From NCBI GenBank assembly GCA_036785705.1, contig JAWUZG010000332.1, forward strand, positions 4,030,001-4,094,000: 64,000 bases of DNA, given 5' to 3'. Below, one piece after another: positions 29,122 to 41,400 of this stretch (within the stretch, counting starts at the first letter, position 1; each line of letters begins with the position of its first letter). The position numbers and the translations under genes were made by a program. This stretch comes from Acanthornis magna. Taxonomy: Eukaryota; Chordata; Aves; Passeriformes; Acanthizidae. The notes under the pieces are model-generated. The model was not told where the DNA came from and ran no database searches. It was given only the letters and a program-made list of their open reading frames with translations.

Positions 29122-31890
29122 TTGTATTTTAATATCTCACCCTGGCTCCTGGCTGTCCCTGAGTTGCACACAACAGCAGGGATTGCTGCACAGCTCTTGG
29201 AGCAGTACTTCCAGCTCCAGGAAATATGTCTGTCCTTCTGGCCTTCTGAGTTCTGGAGCAGAGAGCTCATTTTATGCCGAGAGCTCATTGTATTCACTTC
29301 ACCTGGATTCTGGGGGCTTAAGATCCCCTTCCCTCCTCCCCTGGACTCAGGAGCACTTTGGGGTTATGGCCAGAAGGAGCTGGAGATGCCACATAGCTCC
29401 TTGCTCTGTGCTCCAGCTTGGGCAGGGAGGAATTTGCACCATGGTGTGGGCATACACGAGCTGCTGAGGGGAGGGGCTGGATGTGGCACTAACGGCATAA
29501 CAACTCATGGCTGGTATGGTGCTCTCTCTGGTTAATTTACCCTTTTCCCTGGATTCTAGGCACCCAGCAGCTTGCCTCAGGAGCCACAGAAATAACCTGG
29601 ATGCGTGCCAGATGTAGGGACCAGCTCCCTGGGGATAGGCAAGCCAGTATGTGCTGGTGGGATGTCTCTTGGCTTGATCTCGGAAGCACTTCACCTTTGG
29701 ATGAAGTCCTGAGGTGGCCACACCGTGGTTGTCCTTCTCGTACCATGCACTTGCTCAGTGACTGGCTTGGGGAGGCTGCAATGCGGCTTTTGGGATTAAC
29801 CCAGAAAAGTCCTTGTCTACAAGTGGGCAATGTGCTCTTCAGTGGAAGCAGGGGGCAGGGAGCACTCAAAGGGGCCTCGTGGGAGTCAGGGGCCCAGGAG
29901 GACAGTGCTTTGGACATGAAAGGGACCTGGCTGCTTCTGGTGACTTCAGTCCCAGCTCATATCTGCCTGACTGCGGGTAGATGAAATACTCCCTGTCCCA
30001 ATTAGACAGTAGGATGAAGGATTTTATGCTGCCAAGTGCATTCTTCAAGGGTCTCTAGAGAGTGTTAAGGGTAAAAAAGAACCCCAAACAGCTACTGCCT
30101 GAGACCTCTGTACAGCATTAGCCTGTTCCAGTGCTTCAAAAGAACAAGGGAATTATGTAAAGTGATACAATAAGATTAATAACAGCCTCAAGAAGTAATA
30201 AAAGCATCAAATGGACCTGACTCCCTGCAGGGCACAAGCATCTCCCCCTCCCGGATTAACTCTGGCAGTATCTTCCCTGCAGTTTTAGATGGTGCTGGTC
30301 AGGCATTGGGAGAGGACTGCATCCCCTCTGCAGAGAGCCTGCAGGGGCTCAGCTGCAGCCCCTCTGCACGAGGGCCAAGCTGCTCACTGTGCTCCAGCTC
30401 ACACAGCAAAAGCACCCAGTACATCCTGTGCTTCATGGCATCCAAGATCTAAATGAACACATGGAAGTAGTGTTTACAGATTCCCAGGTGTGGCTTCCCA
30501 TCAGAAACTGATCTCAGAATTGACCCCCAAAACCACAGACATTTGATAGTGATATTTTGCATCTCTGTCTTTGGAATGTCATAGGGTTGAGCAACCAAAG
30601 GGACAGATTTTGCCACCTCTCCTGTCACTCCGGTGTACTTTCTTGGCATTTTTTAATCCTTACTACAGAGGTTCATTGATGCCCACTAATTTACCTCCCT
30701 TTCCTCTCTGTTACTCTTGGCCATAAGCCCGTGGGATGAGATAGATACACACACACACATCTGTGCTTCTTGCTGACCCCCAGGTTTCCACATTCAGGTC
30801 AGACCTCTTCCAAAAGGGATTTGAGCAACACAGCACCCAGCCGTGGTCCCAACACCCCACATTTCCTGAGTATCTGCTTTTGCTTAGTTGAAGGAAAACC
30901 TGCACTGACAAGAGCTCAGTTTCAATCTTTCATTTCAATCACCATATTGATAAAAAAGACAATAAAAAGGGACTTGCTTTAGGGGAGAGAGGACTTGCAT
31001 AAATCTAATTCAACCACACTACTATCCCTCTTCAAAGGGCATGTCTGGTCAGAATCGTCCATCTAATAGATGAGATCTCCTTTGAAGATCTCCCACAGGG
31101 ACAGGGTCTCATTAAAAATGCAAGGTCTTTGCTCTACAACTAGTTATTTTTACAACTCTCCCTGTGCTTACACTCCTGCACAGCTGATGAACATTAGCTG
31201 GTTTCTGTAGCCTGGTAATGCACTGGGCATGAGCACTCCTTTGGAGATCTGCTCAGCAGAACACTCTCTAGATGCCCCCCTCATATGTTCCAGCTCTCTC
31301 AGAGATCCAGAGGCAAATTTGGCTTTCAGGGACCTGCCAACCAGCTTGAGATTTGCTTCTAGGACACTGGGAAAGCTGCCATGTGGTGCAGTTGGCTGCA
31401 AAATGCTTCAGGCCATGCGAGGCAGGCACACAGTGCTTCTGGGCACCAGCACAAACAGGGGGTTTGTGCTCTTGCTGTTGCTGAATAGCCTGTTCAGATG
31501 AAAACATTACTTGTATCTTCGTAATGACTTGAAAATGTATCCCAGAGAGACAAAATGAATCCAGAGGTAGAGAGAAAAGAGGCCAGAGGGAAAGACCCAG
31601 AGGGGTTGATGCTGAGTTCTGCTCCCATCTGCCATGCACGGAATCAAGAAGCAGCCAGCAAATCCCCTGGAAAGCCTTAGCATGGACACAGCACTCTGCA
31701 TGCGGTTGGGTCAGGATGGGTAGAGCCATGGAAAAGGTGGTCTCTGCTCCCAGAGCACTTGGTACGGGCAGGACAGAGCTAAAATCCATGGGGACCAGTG
31801 GGAGCCTGTGCATGGACCTCGGATCCAGCCCAGTCTGTGGCACTCAGTGGTTAATTAGATCCTCTATGCTAGAAAATTCCTTTCTCTTCT

Positions 31891-31948
31891 CTCTTCTCTT
31901 CTCTTCTCTTCTCTTCTCTTCTCTTCTCTTCTCTTCTCTTCTCTTCTC
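31891..31948. repeat. (CTCTT)n microsatellite
   Basis: Uninterrupted CTCTT units, about 11-12 copies, with an irregular pyrimidine lead-in from about 31880. Confidence 0.97.
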
Positions 31949-32339
31949 ATGATGATGCTAGAACACACTTTAATTTATTCAAGACAAGGTCAAGATCCAT
32001 TCTGATTTCTTTTCAAATTGCCTCAGCGTCTTAAATATCTCCCTGAACCGACCACACAGAACAGCCCACTGTTCCTGGCTGGATCCCTTCCTCTTGTTTC
32101 CTTTTGATCTCAGTAGATATTTTGTAGAAATAAATATCCTTTAGCTCCTGTCATAATAACTTAGCCTCTGCCACACTGAAAAACGTCTGCCTGATTGTCA
32201 CGTGCTGACTTTCTCTGCTCCTTTGCACCTTTTCCTTTTTCACTGCTCTGAAAACATCAGTTGCCAACTCCTCCACAGAGATCAGACAGAGGAACAGGCC
32301 AGGGCTGAGGAAAGCTTTTGCTTCCCGGTTAGCCTATAA

Positions 32340-32900
32340 TGTGTTTTCAGTCTAAGTGGTGGAAATGTCACTGGCTCTGTTTTGCAGCATTCACTCAAGT
32401 GGAATTAATGCTTCTTGTTAGTGATAATATGACTTAATCAGCTTAATTACTTTGAGACATAAGTAGACACCTTTGTGTATTGAATAACTTATGACACACT
32501 GGACCAAAAAGCACGAATGAAGGCTTTGAAAATAAATTAAATATGACCCCTAGTGCAGGCTGCACTTTGACTAATGATTTGTCTCCCATGAAATTCAATG
32601 ACTTACAAATCCTACATTTGAATAAATGATACATTTTTGCATGTTTTAAACAATAGCAGTGATTTTAATTTCAGCATTCGGAATTCAGAGTGCTTCGCCA
32701 GCGCCAGGAAGCAAGGCAAACAAGTTCATGTTAAACGGATTGAAAAATAAAACATTTGTGCAGTCAACTATCAGAAATACATTCCGAGGATCTGCAGGCA
32801 TTTCTGATGAGATATTTATTTTAATTTATTGCTAGGAATATCTGCAACAACAGGTGAAAAAAATGCATCAGAAGAAATTAAGAGAGAACGAAGATTCCCA
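32340..32900. promoter_or_regulatory. AT-rich candidate conserved noncoding element
   Basis: High-complexity AT-rich sequence without repeats or frames. It is dense in TTAATTA/TAATGA-type homeodomain cores, as in developmental enhancers. Judged by appearance only; no comparison was possible. Confidence 0.25.
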
Positions 32901-35900
32901 GAAGGTTCACTAAGGTGTTCACATCCAACCCGTCCATTTCAATAACATCTACAACAAAAAATATTAAATAGCTCCAGAAGTGTCTTATCATACATTTTGC
33001 CTGCATAGAAAATAAATCATACAAAGGAAATAGAAGCAGGAAAAGCAACCATCAATCAAGAAAATTATTATGAGCATTTGTAGGATTTCTGATAGGCCAG
33101 GATGCAGAGACTCTGTGATAGCAGGCTGCACGGGAAATAGAAAAATTGGGGTTAAATTGTTACGTGAACCCAGAGAAGAGATGAGCTGTCTCAATTTGTT
33201 CTGTTCTATTGCAGTGAGTCACCCAGTTCCTGTATCCAAATCTTCCTCTAAAAAGCACTGGAGTTCAGCATGGTGCAGACAATAATGCAGATCTCTAGGC
33301 AGGGACTTTTTCAGCCTGAGTATATCTGAAATTCAGAGGTTAGTTTAGAACTGTAACATCACAGGGGAGCCTGACTGGTTTGATGAGTCTACTCTTAAGT
33401 CCATGTCGATATTTCTTGGTATTTTAGCTAACAGGAATTTTTTTCATACTGCCAAGGGTGAAGGCTGAGGCTCTAGGATTAATTTATCACTGCTCTTGCT
33501 CTGCAGTTGTTTAGTCTCCATTGACTAAATCTCCAAAGCTCCCCGGAGTACAGATGGAGCGTATCCACAAAGGGATCTAAATGTAAGGAGTTTAATCTGG
33601 GGTTGAATCCCACCTTGGGATTCCATCTTGTCCCCACTTTCCTTCTTGATCTTCCTTTAATATCATTTAAAGGAGACATGCCCAGCACCTCACTGACACT
33701 GGAATTTAACAGAGATCAGAGGAAAAGATTTGCCATTTGCTTTGAGTATCCCCTAATAGACCAAACTTCAGGAACGTCATCCTGAAATTAGTTCCTAAAA
33801 CTAATGTTTCTACATGTTTCCAGGAAATGCAATGTTATAGTCCATTTGCTTACCTAAACCACCTCTTCCTCTTAATCTCTGCCTGTAAAATAGTCTGACA
33901 GCTGCCCCAGAATGTAAGGAGATCATCAAAAGGATGATCGTCTGGGGTTGAATCCTTTTCCTATGTTCCCCAAGAGTCCTCTTGGCCCATTGTGCCACAT
34001 GACATGAGCCTTTAGTGCCTGTCAGATGTCACACACCCTGATAGTCATGTTCCTTTGATACCTGAACAGACTCCGGCAGGCTCCTCCTGTCACTGCAGGG
34101 TCCACCCTCTGGCCTTTTTTCTGCCTCTCTTTGGGTCCAAATTTTATATCTGCTGTAGCCTCCTAGTGAGTTCCAATCCAATCTGACCCTGCTTTGAGCA
34201 GAAGCCTGACCCAATCATTTCCAGGGAGCTGTATTTTGCTCCACCTTCCTGTGAATCCATTAAGATCCATGAAGATTTGGCTGCAAATTGACAAATCCCT
34301 GGTGAAATGGTGCCCCCTCCATGTTACTCACATCATGCACAGCCTCACCAGCACCGCTGGGACAGGGCCATCCTATCTGCTGTGCTTGAGCCTACTGAGC
34401 CCTGCTGCGTCCAGCATCGTGATGTCCAAAACCCAGGGTGGAACTACACAGGGAATCATGGCTGACCAACAAGACACTCCCAACCTTGCGAGGGAGGAGC
34501 TAGAAGTTTTTTCTTGCTCCTCCTCTCTTGGAGATGGGCAGGAACAAACTACCGACTTTAAAAAAAATGCTATGTTTTCTTTAAAATTAAAAAAGAAAAA
34601 AACCAAAAAAAACCCCAACTTGGATGTGAGCCTCAGGGATAAATCACAGCACAGAGCTTGGCAACACAGAGGGGACCCTCGGGTCGCCCCCCCAAGCCTT
34701 TCTGCCTGTTGCTGAAGGTCTTAGGAAGGAAGACTGCTCTGGGAGCCACTTCTGAAAAGCTTGATTCTGTTGGCATGGAGAATTTTTTTCATAAAGGGGC
34801 CTCTATATGCAAATAGGAAATGGAGATGGAGTCAGAAATAAGCCCAGCAAAAAATCATGGAAGTTCTTGCTGCCTGCAAGTGGAATTCAATCGAAAAAGG
34901 GGGGAGGGAGAAGAAAGGAAATTGAAACAGCCTCCTCTCTGCACAGATTGCATTGCTAGAGAAGCTCTGAGTGTTGCAAGGCATAATAGTTGTCTGCTCA
35001 GAGGTTCCTTCCCGGGGGACTTTCCCTGGGATAGTTTCATACATTTATCCCTGACTCCTGGCATCTGCATAACACGCTCACAGAGAGAGTTATTAGTTTA
35101 ATTTTCTTGTGAATTACAATGGAGGCAGAGAGAATTAGAAAAGACTTTTTTTTTTATTATCATTACTTTTTGTTTTCCAGTTGAGAGACTGTAAATGAGG
35201 CTATTCATCCTGCTAACATCAGTAGGGACCCAAACCCAAGTCTTTCTGGGGTAATTGGTTTCTGATGAGCAATCACTTGTAAAACCAATAGCAAAGGCAA
35301 GAACTGAAATATAAATTCTCTTTTTACATGCTGAGCTTTTCATTAGGATTGTGTGTCTGTTTTCTTTCTGGGTTTCAGTGGAAAAGCCACGAAGTGGTAA
35401 ACAAGGCAGTGGGCTAAGCCTGACAAGAAGTTTGTATTAGCAAAAAATTGGGAAAGCAATATTGTCTGATGTTCTTGAGAACAAATAAAGCAGCTGCAGA
35501 ATCCCTCAAGCTGCAGCTTTCTAGTGAGCTCTCTGGAACTAAAGCCCTGGGCAGAAAGGATACAGCAGATCTTCCTGTGGGCAGACCTGAGTGTTCTTCT
35601 GTCCAAAAGAGACCAAAATGTTGAGGAAAAAAAGAATAATTAGAGACCAGGGACAGTTTTCCATGCTGCAAGACTAACTAGGGTCACTGATGGAAATTTG
35701 CAGTCCCTGATATCCTGCAGTTTGCAAAATATAGAGTTCTGTAATGCTTGGATTTGTTGCAAGGGCTGAGACTATGAGTCAGGCTCCAGCTAGTTTTTTT
35801 TCCCTCCCAGTTACTAGTGAGGAATCTGCTAATCTGCACTGGCTTTTGTTTCCCTGATGAACCTCAGGGTGCTTAAGGCTTGATTTATTTATTTATTTTG

Positions 35901-36770
35901 GTGGCAAATTAAGCATCAGTGTGGATGCAGCTCTCAGTGCTTTCTAGGCTGGGGCTGTGGCGCTGTCATTCATTGGCTTAACTGGATTGCTTGCTGCTTT
36001 ATGGGTTTTTTTCCAGTAAAATCTTTTGGCACACATACAGCTGGTTGTTGCCTTAAAGATGAGCAGAGAGCAGCAGGCTTGACAAAAACAGGGAACACTT
36101 TTAAGCTCATGTACACAGAAAGGCCTCTGAAACAAGAATGATGTGGACACATCTCTATCAAAACAAACCGAGCAAAACCCTTCAAATAAATCCACTTTTT
36201 TCAGCTTTCAAATGCTGAAAGCTGATCCCAAGGAAACAAACAGTAAAATCACTGATTGGATTCAGTCCTGAGGAACCTGCTCTGAACAGAGGAAGAGGAC
36301 ACAGCACGACACACTAAGTATTGTCCAGAGGTCTCTTACAAATACAGCTGTTCCGGGATTCTGTGATCACAGATTTTTCCTTTCATTAACCCAAAAGAGC
36401 CAAACGCATTGCTGTGACCACAGCAAGAAATGAGGCAATTTGGACACTTCCAGATTTGCATCACATTTGCATACAACATATAGCCCAGGGCAATATTCTA
36501 CATAGCTATCAAACAAACCTTTTTTCTTTCTCTCATTTGGAGCCAGGCTTCCCAGGAATCTCCCAAAGCCTGCATGTGCCCTGCACCAATCATGCCTCCT
36601 ATTAATTGCACACCAGTCAGGCTCTGATGACTGACCCAAATTTTTGGCCTCCCACCTCAGATATAGGGCAACCTCGTAATTTTGGTACTGCTTGAGCAGA
36701 AGCAAGTGTCTCTGTGATAATGCCAGCATCATTCATCCGAGTTTAAACACTGGAAGTTTTGAGGATATGA

Positions 36771-36846
36771 GGGGAGGGGAGAGGAGGGGAGGGGAGGGGA
36801 GGGGAGGGGAGGGGAGGGGAGGGGAGGGGAGGGGAGGGGAGGGGAG
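36771..36846. repeat. (GGGGA)n microsatellite
   Basis: Runs of GGGGA, about 15 copies, with one GAGGA interruption near the start. The G-runs could fold as G-quadruplexes. Confidence 0.97.
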
Positions 36847-39800
36847 TAGAAAAGTTTTAGCTAAGACTGTAGTGTGAATTAAGGTATGTGGAAGAGGCCA
36901 ACTGGTCACAACAGTTTTCCAAACCACCCAAGCTTCTGCAATCACTTATAATTCAACCCTTTCTGCCTACAATATAGGCAGAGGTTTGTACCAGATTTGT
37001 ACCTTAGAGAAAACTTCAGTGTCTTCCTGTCAAACTGTACAAGGACAACCTGCAGAGCCTGGCCCTGAATCAGGGCCTGAACCAGTGCCTGCTTAGAAAT
37101 CTGTACAGGCAGAAGCAGTCTGCAGACAATGAACATTTTTTTCTACCTGGAATAGCTGCTGCACGAGCCCTGATTCCCCACCTCTTTCTCTTCCCCAAAC
37201 ATCTCCACATGTCCTTTCTCTGGTGACAGCTGAGGTTCCGAACTGAGTTCTCTCCCACAAGTTTATCTGGCTGATCTTTCAGAGGATGATTCCATTTGGT
37301 CTTTATGGATGTTTCTTCCCTCGAAGTGATGAATAGTACAGCTGAACCTTTCACTCACAAGGCAATTGTGATGGGGAAAAAAGGAAAAAATGTAGGAAGC
37401 GAATGTTCTAATTTTTGTTTGTTTTGTTACAATGTTCTACTTTGCAGCATTGTTGTTTTGGTTATGTTTGTATTTCCCTTTTCTTGAGTTTATTAATGAG
37501 GAGGTCAGGACTAGAAATTAGCAAAACAGCATCAGATCACATCATTACATCATTCCTTTAATGTGTGTGTGTGACTTAAGAAGATTTACTTACTGTGGTG
37601 ACAATTTGTCAGTGGCACAAAGTGGTGAGTGATTGAAGAACATTGAGCAATCCAAAAAACTCTGTGTAGAGATTTGTGCAATTTACTGACTATAAGAATT
37701 TCTGCCATGGGATAATATTTGTTGTTACACAAACAAGGAAGAAAGATGGACAAAACATTGAAAACTGGATTCAAAAGCTACTATCTGACCAGGAAACCTG
37801 TACCAGTGTTGAAATTTCCCTGCATTTCCTTTCTCGTGGACATTTCAGGGGATCTGAGGTATTAGGGGAACCTATGGATAAGAAATGAAATTGCTATGGG
37901 TGCAGGGTGCAAGGTATTATATGGATTCTGCCTGAAACTGCAAAGAGCTCAGTCTCTGACAGCCCACAACCCCCCTTTGCATCATCTTCTCTGGCCATCT
38001 TAACACAACCTCCTCAGCTTTTATACTCTGATTTCCCTTTTCACGGCATCATTTCATGCCGCTCTTCCCTCTTGCTATACAGCAAGGAGGAAGGAACTAT
38101 TTTTCCTGCAACCACATAATTCTCTGATTTTATTTACAGAGGCTGAAATGAAGAAAATTCCCCCCTGCACTAAATCTGTTTGGCATGGTGAAAGCAAGGA
38201 AGTGGAATTATATTGCAAATGTCAAGGGCTATGAAAAATGTAACAGACTTTAATATTCTTCTGCTGTTATTGCTGAGAGCGTCTCTCACCTGCATTCATA
38301 GAAAGTGAAGTGCCTTTTACCACTGAGCAGAAATGATTGCCTATTTTTATTTTAAAGCTACACTGTGGCATGCATCCTAATAATAAATGCACTTTCCCTC
38401 CAAACTCTCTCTCTAGCAATTAACCTTCAGCTTCAAGACTCAATTTTTGCCTTGAGCCTTTAGGCTTAACCCTTACCTCAGGCTCCAATAAACTCCAACC
38501 CCAAATATCCTGTTACCTATGTCTTAAAAGTAGTTCCTACATTCCTAATTATAACCACAGTCCCTACCTTCCGTGATACCTGATGGTAACTGGTGCTGAG
38601 CCAGGCACTTGGATGCTGCTTTGAAGATGTAAAACATTAATTTTGTCTCTCTCCATAGCTCACTTTCCCGTGGGGTTGTGTTTCAAGGTAAGTGGTTTGC
38701 ATAAGATCCCTTAGAGACCTGCATTTAGTTTATTCAGTAGGATAAACAACCTGCTGCTTTTGTGCTTCTCCCCACAGAGCAAAGAAAAGCCCATTTTATA
38801 CATTAAAATTGAACGTAGCATTGCTGAAAGGTCTGTGATGGCTTTTTCTGGAGCTCAGAGCATTTTATCTTGTTCCAGGAGGGCTCTCACAGGGCATAAG
38901 CCCTGTACATCTCCTCATACATCCCCCTCCTTAAAACACAATTTCTTCTCTTAAGAACCTGTGTTCGTGAGGGAGAAGAGGTTACTGGCCCCCAGCTCTG
39001 CCTGTCTCACTGACCGTGCTGCCCAAGGCTGAGTGAGTTCGTGTGGAGGGTTTTTTTCACGATGTTGTTTTAATTTCACCTGGATACAGCAATCCCCACA
39101 GCTCAGAGAGCAGCTCCGGGAGGGGGAATCTGGCTCTTCGCGGCCCAATTAGCATAACCCTGGAAGTAAAGGGCATAAGTCCCTGATGTTTTACTGGGAA
39201 TCACGACACGCCGCTCCCTGCCAGACACTGGCGAGCTAACGAGAGCCTCTGCAGCAGCACCGGAGGGCCCCGCCGGCTCGTCCGTGCAGTGCCGGGGGAA
39301 AGTGGGGCGGCCCCGGCAGCACGCAGCGGCTGTTCTCCGGGCACGGCGCTGGGAGGGCCGAACCAAGGCTGGCATCAGGCCGCGTTTAGTTATCAGACGC
39401 TTTTATGCTGAATTGGGGTGGGGGAACACACACAAGAATTTCACCCTTTCCCTCCTTGAGGGTCGGTGCTGGTAAGGCACAAAGAGGAATGGTGGAAGAT
39501 AAATGAACAGCTCCCCCCCGCCGGGATTTGAGCAATCAGGAAATATAATCTGAGCTGGAAAGTGCCCGAGCATCTGTTGGGTTATTAATAAATTGTATGC
39601 AATCTGTCCGGGATGAACCTCGGGACGGAGGGGAACCATCTGCTCCCGAGCGGCAGCTCTAATGGTGTCTGGGGAATGAATTTAGCAAATGAAAAGCAAT
39701 GGGATCGGTCAGCCGGGCTCCCGGAGCGCCCGGTCTCCGCACGGCTTTTCCAGAGTGGGACAACACGGGGGTTCCGCCACCGCCCGCATGGATCCACAAA

Positions 39801-40539
39801 GAATGGGGATTCAGGCCCAGAGTGGGCATCATGTCTCCAAGCCCCGTAGGCTCGGCCAGCTCCCTGGGAACTCACGCTCTTTTTCGAGACCCTTTCCAAA
39901 GGGTCCTGCTTCAAGAGAGACCCCAGCTCCCAGAGGCTACCTTGTGTCCCCACCCCTGGGCAGGAACGCGGACCTCACCCGCCTTTCCTCTGGGTCAGTG
40001 CTAATTGCCGCCCATAAGTATTGTTCTCCACGTTTTATCCTCCACCTGTAGTGGTGCCTCATGTGTTTTCACTCGGAGGATTTTCAGCTCAGCTCCTCGC
40101 AGCGCTGAGCAGCGAAGGAGCGGGCAGAGCAGATCACCTTCAGCCACGGCCGAGGCTCGGTGCCGGCTGGCCCCTCGGAAAACGGGGACTCCCAGCGCTG
40201 CAACGACAGTCTGGATGTCGCTTATGTTAACTGAGCAAGGCTGGCAGCGTGGAGTGGTTATCGCATGACCTCTCATTGCGGAACAAGCAGCCAAAATGTA
40301 TATTGCTGAAGGACATCTCCATCTGTCCGCAGTCTGTGTGGACAGATATGCCTTCCCTTAGAGGGAGAATCCAGAAGCAGGCAGGCACCATGTCCCTAAA
40401 ACTCTTAACACGTGAGAAAATCCTGGCTCCCATAAACCCCACTCGGAGAAATTCCAGCCGAAATAAAGGGCACTTGAGGACGACACCTCGAGCGACATGA
40501 GAGAGAGACAGCGAGGGAACAGCAGCTGTCAGAGGGGTC

Positions 40540-41400
40540 AGCCCGCGGGAGATGAGCGAGAGGACGGACCCACTCGGGGCGACGGCACGGTCTCCCAGCG
40601 ATAAAGCCAGCCCCGGAGCTGCCGCTGCCGCGGCTGGGGAGAAGGCTGCCGGGAGCTTCCGGCGGGGCGGGGCGGAGGAGGGGGCGGAGGGAAGCGGGCT
40701 CCGCCCGCGCCTCGGAGCGCCCGAGGACCGAGAGCTTCTGTGTGAGCCAGGAACGAACGCGCTGCCTAGGGAGTAGCTTGGCAGTAGCTGTTTTTGTTTT
40801 ATTATTATTAAATTTTATGTTATTTGTTATATATATATAGTATTAATGCGCTTTCCGACTGGTGCCGCTCTTCTCTTCCCGTGGATTGCGGCGTGGAAAC
40901 CCGGCCGAGGCGGGAGCCGGGCCCGCTGCGGGGAGAATGAAGGAGCTGACAAGGCGCTGAGTCCCCGGGGAGAGCGGGACGGCTCAGGGCCGACCGCGGG
41001 TCCGGTGACCGGCGGAGCAGCAGCAGCGTCTGGCTGCGCGGCAGCGGGCATCGCCGGCAGCTTCCCGAAGAACGTCGGGACTTCAGCTGTGCCAGCGTCC
41101 CGAAGACAGAGGTGGAAGGGGACGGGTTTGTTGTCCGTTCCCCGCTCTCTGAGCCTGCCCCCTTCTATTCGGTGGCTGCTGGAGGTGATGTGCAGAAGAG
41201 AAGACTGAACGCTGCGGCAGTGGGTGCTCCAGCCGCTGAGCCACCAGGTCATCTCCTTCCTCGGCCCCCACCGGCATTGTCCAAGGAGGAATGCCTCGCT
41301 GAAAGACCGACGGGACCCGTGTGAGCAGCCGTTCTCTCGATGCTTAGGGTACTCTCGAATGGTAGAAGAGGCTGTTTTTAAAGCTTTCGGCCTCGGGAGG
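40540..41400. promoter_or_regulatory. Orphan CpG island
   Basis: CpG-dense stretch (for example 40600-40740 and 40860-41110) interrupted by an AT-rich inset at 40788-40845 (TATATATATAT). Frames across it are low-complexity Gly/Ala/Arg/Pro and match nothing I know. It lies 4.5 kb before the first alpha variable exon. It could be the promoter of an unannotated noncoding RNA, or the remains of a lost variable-exon promoter. Confidence 0.45.

Larger units (their letters stand above)
29141..40500. other. Gene-free interval between the upstream protocadherin and the alpha cluster
   Basis: No frame resembles a known protein. The left third is ordinary unique sequence. From about 31.9 kb it becomes AT-rich, with long stretches lacking repeats (for example 32340-33200, 34990-35400, 38100-38400) that have the look of conserved noncoding DNA. 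Two pentanucleotide microsatellites occur at 31.9 and 36.8 kb. GC rises from about 39.1 kb. Confidence 0.6.

Noticed and set aside
40846..41208. 120-codon plus frame in the orphan CpG island
   Set aside because: Composition follows GC-rich noncoding DNA; no family likeness, no splice support.
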